Source: Planctomycetaceae bacterium (GTDB lineage Bacteria > Planctomycetota > Planctomycetia > Pirellulales > Thermoguttaceae). Taken from it: a stretch of 6,841 bases of DNA. Where the stretch lies: the NCBI GenBank assembly GCA_031282385.1, contig JAITDV010000226.1:1-6841 (forward strand), given 5' to 3'. This document shows positions 1 to 6,115 of this stretch, piece by piece. The notes under the pieces are model-generated. The model searched no databases, was not told where the DNA came from, and saw only the letters and a program-made list of their open reading frames with translations. Numbering within the stretch: the stretch's first letter is position 1; each line of letters starts with the position of its first letter. The position numbers and the translations under genes are program-made.

Positions 1-20
1 TTCAGGGACAACTAGTTACT

Positions 21-59
21 ATCAATTAACCCAAAACACTAATTCCTCTGAAATATTAC
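21..59 (+). repeat. 39-bp dispersed repeat, copy 1
   Basis: These 39 bases match the reverse complement of 3973-4011 at 35 of 39 positions without a gap; the longest shared run is the last 12 bases, CTGAAATATTAC. The copy lies just past the stop codon of the secreted-protein gene. The bases before it (TTCAGGGAC at 1-9, then AACTAGTT at 10-17) resemble, in the same order, TTCAGGAC and a GCAACT/AGTTGC hairpin that precede the other copy on its strand, so the shared element may extend beyond the left edge of the window. Function unknown; a dispersed intergenic repeat is the simplest reading. Confidence 0.75.
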
Positions 60-67
60 AAAATTTA

Positions 68-1936
68 CTATTTTTGAGTTGGTTTGATTGGAGCTAACAG
101 TGGTTTTTTATCGTTTAGGTTTTGCCAGATTACGGCATAGAAATTTCCTTCGCGTTTTGTTTTGAATTTTGTTTCTATGATTTTTATGGCGGCGTTTGAT
201 TCTTTTGTTTGTTTGTCTTGCAATAATTCAAGTCCTATCGCGATTTGTGTATCTTTTAAATCTGCAAACGCAAATTCGCGTTCTTCACCGTCATAGCAAA
301 CGCCGGTTAAAGTAGCTGAAGTCAAATTTGACTCCATTTTCCATTTAATCGGTTTACCATCAAATCGGCTCTCCGGTGTTGTGTGAATGATTACTCGTAC
401 AGAACCTGCGGAAAATTCATAACGTTGTCCGTCAAGTTGTCTGATCGACGAACCGAAACCATCCAAATGATACACTATCTCAAAAGATTTCGCCCGAAAA
501 ATTCCATCAACCGGTCGATCCATACTTGTGTGCATACTACCCTGATTATTAAGCAATCCTATCGCCGTTACAATTTTATTGTTCTTTTGATAATGTCTTC
601 CCCACGCACTCGCGAAATCATTGCCGTTATGCTTAAACCGCAACCTGAATACCGCAACCGTTTCATTGTTTGATTTTTTGACTGACAAATTAACGTTACG
701 ATTATTGTTGTTTTTATCGCCGTTATTATCAATTACCCAATATCCCATCAACCCTCGCGATTGTTCCCAAAAAGTATGATACGAAGCCGTTCCGATTGTG
801 CTTCTTGTATCTATCCATGTTGTTCCTACGACGTCAAACGCGGTACGATTTTTTACAAAAACGTCTTTAACTTCACGCGGTTTATCCGGCATTTCGTTAA
901 AATATTTTTTAAGCGATTCATCAACTTGTATCATCGGTACAATCACAGACGCTTCAGCTGCGCTTTGGGCTAATTTTTTTTGACCGTCGGAATTTCCTAC
1001 TCTTGCAAGCAACATATTCTTCGTCTTCACCGACAATCTATCCGAATAACTCCGCGAATGCGGCGCGGCTAATTCACCTGTTGGAACATGGTATCGCAGC
1101 GCAATCATCTTCCAAGTGTAGAACAAAAGTTCCTTCGCAGCTTTACGGCAATCCATGTCCGACACCAAATAAAGCATGCGCTCTAATTCCTCTATTACTA
1201 CCGGCAAATACGCTGGACTGTTGTACTCGCCAAACGAACCGGTTTCACGAAAATGAATAAGACTGCGCAAAATTCTACGCCGCCCAAAATCAAGAAATTC
1301 CTTGTTACGCAATATTTCACCAGCTGCCGTTGTTACGGTTGCACCTGTAATGGCAATATTTGTGTACGTCGGACCGACATTGCGTTTGATTATTGCACGG
1401 CAACAATATTCGAGTGATTTTTCAGTTTTGATTTTTATGTCAGGTTGAAGACGATGGGCAAAATCATGCAAAATTATTATCAACACAGCACCTTGAAAAT
1501 CCGCCCAATTGTAATCCACTTTCGCCATACGGTTGAGCGGTTCTTCTACATACCAGGGCCACACGCCAAACGTTTCACTTTGCGGATTGGTGTCTTGAAG
1601 CTCAATAACTTTCGCAAGCGTTTTGTTGCCTTCAACATGATGTTCGGAATACGGACTTGCAAGCAGAAAAATCGCGCGTTCCATGGCTGCACGTGTCGGG
1701 TGTACACGGTCGCCGCGTGCAAAATTTGAATGATAACCTTTAGGGGCGTTGTGTATTCCCCATAGTAAACCATTAGCCGGATCAACTTCTCCATCGTGCC
1801 GTTTTATGATATTCAAGATAAGTTGTTCCCGCGCACGGATTGGAGTTGTTTCTGTTGCCGGAGTTGTATTTGAAGTTGTATTTATTGTCAAAACAAACAA
1901 CGAGAACAAAACAGAAGAAATTATTCTAAAATACAT
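68..1936 (-). CDS. Secreted protein of unknown function, helical toroid-like N-terminal half plus beta-rich C-terminal half
   Basis: A 622-residue protein starting at ATG (1934-1936) with an upstream AGG as a weak ribosome site. Residues 1-20 form a hydrophobic signal-peptide-like segment with Arg4, followed by a Thr/Asn-rich stretch, so export is likely. Residues about 35-300 are rich in amphipathic helices, as in alpha/alpha-toroid domains of polysaccharide lyases and heparinase-like proteins. Conserved-looking motifs are GVWPWYVEEP (124-133), DYNWADFQG (141-149), VGPTYTNIAITGA (187-199), EYNSPAY (237-243) and APHSRSY (291-297). From memory, the EYNSPxY and PHxRxY pair recurs in uncharacterised secreted proteins of bacteria and fungi; I know no proven activity. 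Residues about 365-600 look like a beta-sandwich and contain an Asn-rich loop (403-416). Glycan binding or cleavage is an inference from the architecture only. The gene begins 47 bases after the TGS GTPase stop and is probably cotranscribed with it. It appears full length. Confidence 0.9.
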   Translation of the reverse strand: MYFRIISSVLFSLFVLTINTTSNTTPATETTPIRAREQLILNIIKRHDGEVDPANGLLWGIHNAPKGYHSNFARGDRVHPTRAAMERAIFLLASPYSEHHVEGNKTLAKVIELQDTNPQSETFGVWPWYVEEPLNRMAKVDYNWADFQGAVLIIILHDFAHRLQPDIKIKTEKSLEYCCRAIIKRNVGPTYTNIAITGATVTTAAGEILRNKEFLDFGRRRILRSLIHFRETGSFGEYNSPAYLPVVIEELERMLYLVSDMDCRKAAKELLFYTWKMIALRYHVPTGELAAPHSRSYSDRLSVKTKNMLLARVGNSDGQKKLAQSAAEASVIVPMIQVDESLKKYFNEMPDKPREVKDVFVKNRTAFDVVGTTWIDTRSTIGTASYHTFWEQSRGLMGYWVIDNNGDKNNNNRNVNLSVKKSNNETVAVFRLRFKHNGNDFASAWGRHYQKNNKIVTAIGLLNNQGSMHTSMDRPVDGIFRAKSFEIVYHLDGFGSSIRQLDGQRYEFSAGSVRVIIHTTPESRFDGKPIKWKMESNLTSATLTGVCYDGEEREFAFADLKDTQIAIGLELLQDKQTKESNAAIKIIETKFKTKREGNFYAVIWQNLNDKKPLLAPIKPTQK

Positions 1937-1983
1937 ATATAAACCTGAAAAATTTTTTCAATTTGCATGTACGTAATTCGACA

Positions 1984-2985
1984 TTAAACATGTATCTCTA
2001 CTACATCGCAATCGTTCAAAATATAATCGCCCTTGACAACAGTACCGTCGTGAACGGCAACACCCCACACTTTACCGAATTTAAGATTTTTTGCATAATC
2101 TTTATGAATCAACTCCGCTAAATCCAGCAACGTTTCGCCTCTTGCCAATGTGAACGGTTTGTCGCGATCCGGTTCTTTTTTACGCGGGTCTTTGGTGTAA
2201 ATTCGGATAACATCAAGCGACTGATAAATTACATTGCGCAACTCCGTCAAAGAATCAGACGAGTTGGCAGATATTCTGAATTCGCGAAACGGCAATGGAC
2301 AAATTTCATGGAATAATTCTAAACGTTCTGCTGCATCCGGAACGTCTATTTTATTTGCTAAAACATACGTCCGCGTAAATGCCAATCCGACGTCCTCTTC
2401 ATCGAGACTTGATTCGGCGGCTAATCTGGTTTTGGTTGTATTGAGTTTATCAATTACTTCTTTAGCCTGCTCAATCCCCGAATCATCGCCAAGATCAATC
2501 ATAAGAAGCGCAACATCCGCACTACGCAACATGCCAATAATATAAGGTTCAAGAAAATCAAGCGTAATCGGAGGCGTATCGATCAATTGTACGAACACGT
2601 CTTCCCAAGACATCATGCCGGGGTGCGGTTGTTTTGTCGTGAATGGATATGGTGCAATTTCGGGTGTTGCGCGTGTCAATGTTGCTAGGAGTTGGCTTTT
2701 GCCGGAATTAGGACCGCCGATGATAACAGCAGTTCCTGCACCTTGACGCGGGATACGGAAAGACCGCGTACTACCGCCGCTGCTGCCGCGGGATTTTTGC
2801 GACTCAATATTTTTTTTAACTTGCGAAATCTGTGTTTTAAGTTTTGCTTGAAGGTGATCCGTCCCCTTATGTTTGGGCATCTCAGCAAGCATTACTTGAA
2901 GCCAACGCAATTCCTCTTCAGGCGTTTCGGAGCGTCTGTAATTATCTTCTGCTTTTTTATATTGCTGTGTTAAATTTGCGGGCAT
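1984..2985 (-). CDS. DRG/Obg-type GTPase with C-terminal TGS domain
   Basis: A 333-residue TRAFAC-class GTPase. Residues 1-65 are a charged helical region whose PKHKGTDHLQAKLKTQI stretch (37-53) resembles the N-terminal helices of archaeal and eukaryotic DRG proteins. The G domain follows: P-loop GPNSGKS (91-97), switch I PFTT (114-117), G3 DTPP (136-139), G4 NKID (211-214) and G5 SA (239-240). Residues about 275-333 form a TGS domain (FTLARGETLLDLAELIHKDY, 278-297), the small fold shared by ThrRS, RelA/SpoT and DRG proteins that often contacts RNA. DRG relatives act with ribosomes; a translation role here is inferred. The usual G3 glycine (DxxG) is proline, which may alter hydrolysis. The gene starts at ATG (2983-2985) without a clear Shine-Dalgarno sequence, downstream of a large inverted-repeat element, and the secreted-protein gene follows after 47 bases. 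Confidence 0.93.
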   Translation of the reverse strand: MPANLTQQYKKAEDNYRRSETPEEELRWLQVMLAEMPKHKGTDHLQAKLKTQISQVKKNIESQKSRGSSGGSTRSFRIPRQGAGTAVIIGGPNSGKSQLLATLTRATPEIAPYPFTTKQPHPGMMSWEDVFVQLIDTPPITLDFLEPYIIGMLRSADVALLMIDLGDDSGIEQAKEVIDKLNTTKTRLAAESSLDEEDVGLAFTRTYVLANKIDVPDAAERLELFHEICPLPFREFRISANSSDSLTELRNVIYQSLDVIRIYTKDPRKKEPDRDKPFTLARGETLLDLAELIHKDYAKNLKFGKVWGVAVHDGTVVKGDYILNDCDVVEIHV

Positions 2986-3028
2986 AATTATTATTTTTGA
3001 TTTAATGTTTCAAAATAATTGTTATTAT

Positions 3029-3208
3029 TAGACCTTTTCTCTAACCTAAAAATACATCAACGCAACAAAAAACCGCCTTTAACTCCTCCGAGACCACCCC
3101 TAACCCCTCCGAAGGAGGGGAATAAGAATATGCCTCCGAGGGAGGGGAATTATTCCCATTCTTCGGAGGGGTTAGGGGTGGTCTCATACAGGTTAGCGAA
3201 AAGGTCTA
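3029..3208. repeat. Nested inverted-repeat element (MITE-like) between nth and the TGS GTPase
   Basis: Two inverted repeats are nested here. The inner pair, 3090-3114 and 3161-3185, is a perfect 25-bp match with outer ends GAGACCACCCC and GGGGTGGTCTC. The outer pair, 3029-3047 (TAGACCTTTTCTCTAACCT) and 3190-3208, matches at 18 of 19 positions; the one mismatch pairs 3040 with 3197. Both outer ends are TA, compatible with but not proof of a TA target duplication. Smaller palindromes lie inside: CCCCTCC-GAA-GGAGGGG (3104-3120), CCTCC-GAG-GGAGG (3133-3145) and GGGAAT-T-ATTCCC (3145-3157). No protein is encoded; the plus-strand translation of the inner part gives proline-rich PLTPP-type peptides familiar as false genes from GC-rich intergenic repeats. 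It starts 33 bases after the nth stop, so its hairpin could end nth transcripts; a T run on the minus strand (3067-3072) lies about 17 bases past the inner stem. Non-autonomous mobile element is an inference. Confidence 0.85.
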
Positions 3209-3241
3209 TTTTTTGAATATGTGTAGTTATTGAGTTGGTTT

Positions 3242-3964
3242 TCAATTTTGTTCGGCAATTTTATTTGATTGTGGGCAAATGTAATTTATAGGGCAAGTTT
3301 GGCAAGCCGGTTTACGCGATTTACAATATTTTCTACCGAGTTGTATTAACGCGTGACTCAAAAAGCTCCAATCAAGTTGCGGGAAAATTACCATCAATTC
3401 TTGTTCTACTTTCTCTGGTATTTTACCATCGGCAAGTCCCAATCTATGACTCAATCTAAACACATGCGTATCAACCACAAATCCCTCATTTACGCCAAAA
3501 CCGTTGCTTAATACGACGTTGGCTGTTTTTCTGCCGACGCCGGGCAGTGTAACGAGTTCGGAGATTGTTTGCGGGATATTGCCGTCAAAACGGTTTATTA
3601 TTTCGGTTGCGGCGGCTTTGATATTTTTTGTTTTATTCTTGTAAAAGCCCGTGCTTTTGATTAACTTTTCCAAGGTTGCGGCAGGTATTGATGCGAAATG
3701 TTCAGGTTTATTGTATTTTTGGAACAGCGTAGTTGTTACTTTGTTTACTTGAACGTCTGTACATTGCGCGGACAATATTGTTGCAACTAATAATTCAAAA
3801 GGCGACCGAAAATTCAAAGAACAATTTGCGCCGGGAAATATTTCACGCAATTTTTTGAGCAATTTTTTTGCAAAGCGTATTTTTTGTTCTTGGGCAATTA
3901 TTTTTTTATCTGTGGATTTTTTTAATTTCAATTTAATACCGTTTTCCTGAATATCAAAAAACAA
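3242..3964 (-). CDS. nth: Endonuclease III (DNA glycosylase/AP lyase)
   Basis: A base-excision repair enzyme that removes oxidised pyrimidines and cleaves the abasic site. The 240-residue protein shows the full family signature: SPFELLVATILSAQCTDVQVNKV (54-76), the helix-hairpin-helix LPGVGRKTAN (140-149) with catalytic Lys146, catalytic Asp165 in VDTHVFR, and the [4Fe-4S] loop Cys214-X6-Cys221-X2-Cys224-X5-Cys230. It is about 28 residues longer than E. coli Nth, mainly from a Lys-rich N-terminal extension. The start is uncertain: no ATG lies between the upstream in-frame stop (4007-4009) and the catalytic region. TTG at 3962-3964 is chosen; a second TTG lies near 3930. No Shine-Dalgarno sequence is visible. 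The leader overlaps the 39-bp repeat at 3973-4011, only 8 bases upstream of this start. There is no obvious link to either neighbour; it is probably a separate unit. Confidence 0.95.
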   Translation of the reverse strand: MFFDIQENGIKLKLKKSTDKKIIAQEQKIRFAKKLLKKLREIFPGANCSLNFRSPFELLVATILSAQCTDVQVNKVTTTLFQKYNKPEHFASIPAATLEKLIKSTGFYKNKTKNIKAAATEIINRFDGNIPQTISELVTLPGVGRKTANVVLSNGFGVNEGFVVDTHVFRLSHRLGLADGKIPEKVEQELMVIFPQLDWSFLSHALIQLGRKYCKSRKPACQTCPINYICPQSNKIAEQN

Positions 3965-3972
3965 TAAAAATC

Positions 3973-4011
3973 GTAATATTTCAGTGGAATTGGTGTTTTG
4001 AGTTAATTAAT
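3973..4011 (-). repeat. 39-bp dispersed repeat, copy 2 (inverted relative to copy 1)
   Basis: Read on the minus strand this matches 21-59 of the plus strand at 35 of 39 positions. It lies directly upstream of the nth start, so it forms the nth leader or promoter region, whereas copy 1 sits beyond the 3' end of another gene. The different contexts argue against a shared regulatory role and for a dispersed element. Confidence 0.75.
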
Positions 4012-4025
4012 GAATAAATATATTT

Positions 4026-4167
4026 CGCAACTATTCAGTTGCGTGTATAAAATTTGAAAATGTATTTCGTCCTGAAAGGGCAGTGCAAAACGGATTGGCA
4101 TTACCCTTTCATAGCGCAATTGAGGAATGGGCTTTAACCTTTGGTCAAACTATAAGAATATAGTTGC
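4026..4167. repeat. Palindrome-rich intergenic segment between the kinase and nth
   Basis: This spacer segment holds three perfect short inverted repeats: CGCAACT-ATTC-AGTTGCG (4026-4043), TGAAAGGG with CCCTTTCA (4073-4080 and 4104-4111), and AACTATA-AGAA-TATAGTT (4148-4165). The two end hairpins share GCAACTAT in inverted orientation (4027-4034 and 4160-4167), so the segment is bounded by an 8-bp inverted repeat. The rightmost hairpin is 8 bases past the kinase stop, but it is AT-rich and has no T run, so it is a poor terminator. The plus-strand stretch at 4066-4135 looks like debris of a dispersed repeat; it has no credible gene. It may form one larger element with the adjacent 39-bp repeat. 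Confidence 0.5.
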
Positions 4168-4172
4168 CCAAA

Positions 4173-5711
4173 TTACTTGTTTGCGTCGGGTTTCAATTCG
4201 TGCCAAACCGGCGCAAGCGTGTCGAGTAATTTTTTGTAACGATTATATTTTTTGTTGTATATTTCTGCCAATTTCGGGTCTGGTTTGAAACTGCGGGCAA
4301 CTCTGACCATCTTTTCGCACGCCTCGGCATAAGATTTGTACAAGCCTGCTGCAACCGCGCCGCAAATTGATGCGCCAAAACAACCGAGTTCTGTACCTGC
4401 CGGAATTTCAATCGGAATTTGCAAAATATCGGCAAACATTTGCGCCCATACGTCGCTATTGACTGCACCGCCGGTCAAGCGGATTGTTGATGGTTTATTG
4501 ATGAAGCGGAACAAACGTTCCGTGTGCCAACGATGTCCAAAAACAACACCTTCAAAAACGGCACGCATTACTTGTGATCTGGAATGTCTGCCGTCTAAAC
4601 CGAACAAGCAGGCTTTTGCGTCAAGATCAACTGGATTTCCGTACAGAAATGGGACAAATGTGATACCGGTATCGGTAGCGTCGGTTAAGGAAACCAATTC
4701 GCTGCAATGTTCGTAGATGCTTTTTGTCATGCCTTTGAGTTTTAACAATTCTTTATCGCTTTCAAAAAATTGGGTAACGAACCATTCGAGATTGCTTGCG
4801 GAAGTCGCGCTGCCTTCGAGGACAAGGTAGTAGCCGTCAATGCTATAACAACTCGTCATAAATACGTCGCGGTCAATTATTGGTTTACTTGAGATGAACT
4901 GATTATTACCCCACGTTCCGGCGACCATACAGAATCTTGACTCATCTGTCATGCCGACTGCCAAGCCGCAAGCGTCAATATCGAACATGCCGCCCGCAAC
5001 AGGTGTTCCTTGATGCAAACCTGTTAATTTTGCGGCGTCAGCGGTTATTTTGCCGCAGATATCAGCGGAGCGTTTGATTGGGGGCAGGATATGTTTCCAG
5101 TCGGAGAGTCCCCAAGTTGATAAAACTTCGTCGTCGTAATCTCCGGTTCCAACGTTGATCAAGCTGGTTGCGGACATGTCGGTCAATTCCATGTACGCTT
5201 CGCCCGTCAAACGATAACGGATAAAGTCTTTGACCATGAAAAGGTATTTTGTGTTTTTCATGGTCTCAAGTTCGTTGTCAATCAGCCAACGGAGCAATGC
5301 GTTTGGTTGTGCAGCCCATAGAGATTGCATTGTTTTGGGCAAGATTTTATCTAGGACGTTTCTTTCCGTCCATTCTTCAATATATTTTCGCGCGCGGGCG
5401 TCGGAGGAAATTATTCCGTTGCGGGCAGGTTTATCATCTTTGGCAACAAGATAAAGTCCATTGCCGTGACCGGTACAAGTAACCGCTGCAACCGTTGCCG
5501 GATCAATTTGAGATTTCTCTACGACCTCTTTCAACACTTGGCAAACTGCCATCCAAAGAGAGTCCATATTGTTTTCCGTCCAACCTGCGTGCAGATAAAC
5601 ATGATCTATTTTTCTTCCTGCTGCTGCGTATTCTTTTCCGGTTGCGTCAAAAATTGCAGCTTTAACCATTGTCGAGCCGCAATCTATTCCAATCAAATAA
5701 TTCTGATCCAT
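4173..5711 (-). CDS. FGGY-family carbohydrate kinase, L-xylulose kinase-like
   Basis: An ATP-dependent sugar kinase of 512 residues, full length for the FGGY family. It has the N-terminal phosphate-binding motif GIDCGSTMVKAAIFD (8-22), the probable catalytic base Asp244 in GGMFDIDACG, GTWGNNQ (265-271), SNLEWFVTQFF (306-316), PFLYGNP (354-360), and the adenosine-site region LTGGAVNSDVWAQMFADIL (412-430) followed by GCFGA (443-447). Order and wording closely follow E. coli LyxK, which phosphorylates L-xylulose or 3-keto-L-gulonate, for example ILSSD/IISSD, NLEWF, PFLYG and YEGVVF/FEGVVFGH. Related polyol kinases such as EryA remain possible, so substrate is not fixed and no symbol is given. 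No isomerase, epimerase, dehydrogenase or transporter is adjacent. The start is ATG at 5709-5711 (MDQNYLIG); a TTG two codons upstream is less likely. No Shine-Dalgarno sequence is visible. A promoter-like pair lies 29 bases upstream within repeat copy A. Confidence 0.93.
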   Translation of the reverse strand: MDQNYLIGIDCGSTMVKAAIFDATGKEYAAAGRKIDHVYLHAGWTENNMDSLWMAVCQVLKEVVEKSQIDPATVAAVTCTGHGNGLYLVAKDDKPARNGIISSDARARKYIEEWTERNVLDKILPKTMQSLWAAQPNALLRWLIDNELETMKNTKYLFMVKDFIRYRLTGEAYMELTDMSATSLINVGTGDYDDEVLSTWGLSDWKHILPPIKRSADICGKITADAAKLTGLHQGTPVAGGMFDIDACGLAVGMTDESRFCMVAGTWGNNQFISSKPIIDRDVFMTSCYSIDGYYLVLEGSATSASNLEWFVTQFFESDKELLKLKGMTKSIYEHCSELVSLTDATDTGITFVPFLYGNPVDLDAKACLFGLDGRHSRSQVMRAVFEGVVFGHRWHTERLFRFINKPSTIRLTGGAVNSDVWAQMFADILQIPIEIPAGTELGCFGASICGAVAAGLYKSYAEACEKMVRVARSFKPDPKLAEIYNKKYNRYKKLLDTLAPVWHELKPDANK

Positions 5712-5739
5712 AATCAAAAATTTTTGTTATATTGCTCGT

Positions 5740-5769
5740 ACTATAAATTGCCTGACTCAAAAGCGTAAA
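5740..5769 (-). promoter_or_regulatory. Candidate kinase promoter in repeat copy A
   Basis: On the minus strand, TTTACG (5764-5769) and TATAGT (5740-5745) are separated by 18 bases, near the sigma-70 consensus (4/6 and 5/6). Initiation would fall near 5733, giving a leader of roughly 20 bases before the kinase ATG. The same pair with identical spacing occurs in copy B. Confidence 0.4.
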
Positions 5770-5793
5770 AGCCTGCTTTCCAATAAGCAAGCT
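5770..5793 (-). terminator. Hairpin with short T run in repeat copy A
   Basis: The minus-strand transcript can pair AGCUUGCUU with AAGCAGGCU (9 pairs, one U-G wobble, 6-base loop), followed by UUUUACG. The wobble would be a C-A mismatch on the other strand, which favours minus-strand transcription. The T run is short, so termination would be moderate at best. It overlaps the -35 of the candidate kinase promoter. Confidence 0.35.
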
Positions 5794-5867
5794 GGCGGCG
5801 GTAAAGGAAATTTCAAGTACGAACAGTTTAAATTTGTTAAACGAATTCAAATCCGAACTGATAATAT

Positions 5868-5963
5868 TCAACACGATTGAATATCTATTTTGCCATTTTC
5901 GGCAATGATTTGTCTTTTACGTGATTTAGGGGTTAGGGAGTTATTTTGTTTCAAATTATTCAT
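5868..5963 (-). CDS. Possible 31-residue small ORF
   Basis: An ATG (5961-5963) to TGA (5868-5870) frame between the two repeat copies. The product is basic and hydrophilic, with TPKSRKRQIIAENGKIDI in its second half and a single terminal Cys. There is no good ribosome site; a GGA lies about 17 bases upstream. It contains a small palindrome TTGCC/GGCAA (5890-5905). The RKRQII...G.I pattern faintly recalls the start of DeoR-type helix-turn-helix regulators, which would suit a sugar kinase neighbour, but the similarity is too weak to assign. It may be a real small gene, a gene remnant or chance. Confidence 0.18.
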   Translation of the reverse strand: MNNLKQNNSLTPKSRKRQIIAENGKIDIQSC

Positions 5964-6027
5964 TGGCGGTTTTTATTTCCAGGAAAATTTGCAGAGTCGC
6001 AATACGTTGCGTCTTTATACTGCTCGT

Positions 6028-6057
6028 ACTATAAATTGCGTGACTCAAGAGTGTAAA
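6028..6057 (-). promoter_or_regulatory. Candidate promoter in repeat copy B
   Basis: On the minus strand TTTACA (6052-6057) and TATAGT (6028-6033) are 18 bases apart, 5/6 matches each to the sigma-70 boxes. It would start a transcript near 6020 running towards the kinase, with no long gene for about 300 bases. Confidence 0.35.
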
Positions 6058-6058
6058 A

Positions 6059-6084
6059 GCCTGCTTTCCGATAGGTAATCAGAC
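6059..6084 (-). terminator. Candidate purD terminator in repeat copy B
   Basis: The minus-strand transcript pairs GUCUGAUUACC with GGAAAGCAGGC around a UAUC loop (11 positions, two mismatches, one U-G), then UUUUACA. It begins 31 bases after the purD stop, a suitable place for a terminator, but the T run is only four bases. Confidence 0.4.
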
Positions 6085-6115
6085 GGCGGTAATGGAAAAT
6101 TAAATTGTTAACAGT

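Larger units (their letters stand above)
5733..5812 (-). repeat. 80-bp direct repeat, copy A (upstream of the kinase)
   Basis: Aligned with 6021-6101 in the same orientation, it matches at 70 of 80 positions plus one single-base gap; the first 49 bases on the plus strand match at 46. A further TTATA-type similarity extends to 5727. The best-conserved part spans a hairpin 3' arm and a promoter-like pair when read on the minus strand. It ends 21 bases before the kinase ATG. The spacer 5712-6115 is otherwise empty apart from copy B and a doubtful small ORF. Confidence 0.85.
6021..6101 (-). repeat. 80-bp direct repeat, copy B (downstream of purD)
   Basis: Second copy of the repeat at 5733-5812, starting 288 bases further right in the same orientation. 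Its right end is 14 bases from the purD stop. The preceding TTATAC (6015-6020) resembles TTATAT before copy A. Differences cluster in the 5' arm of the hairpin and beyond, while the hairpin 3' arm and promoter-like pair are nearly unchanged. Confidence 0.85.

Noticed and set aside
1946..1960. TGAAAAA-T-TTTTTCA palindrome between the GTPase and secreted-protein genes
   Set aside because: A short A/T-only stem typical of AT-rich spacers; too weak to call a terminator, and it lies just before a likely cotranscribed gene.
2685..2888. 67-residue minus-strand ORF inside the TGS GTPase gene
   Set aside because: Another frame of a clear GTPase gene; its low-complexity Ala run comes from codons for the Ser/Gly linker.
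3019..3216. 65-residue plus-strand ORF with proline-rich PLTPP repeats
   Set aside because: It is a translation of the palindromic GC-rich repeat; the proline pattern comes from CCCCTCC-type units, not from a protein family.
4336..4716. 126-residue plus-strand ORF opposite the kinase
   Set aside because: Antisense shadow of a well-supported FGGY kinase, with no recognisable domain or ribosome site.
5662..5874. 70-residue minus-strand ORF over the kinase start and repeat copy A
   Set aside because: It overlaps the kinase coding sequence in another frame, and copy B carries a stop in the corresponding frame.
5928..5939. AGGGGTTAGGG, also found in the inner arm at 3167-3178
   Set aside because: Only about 11 bases are shared, with no flanking similarity or partner arm, so chance is adequate.
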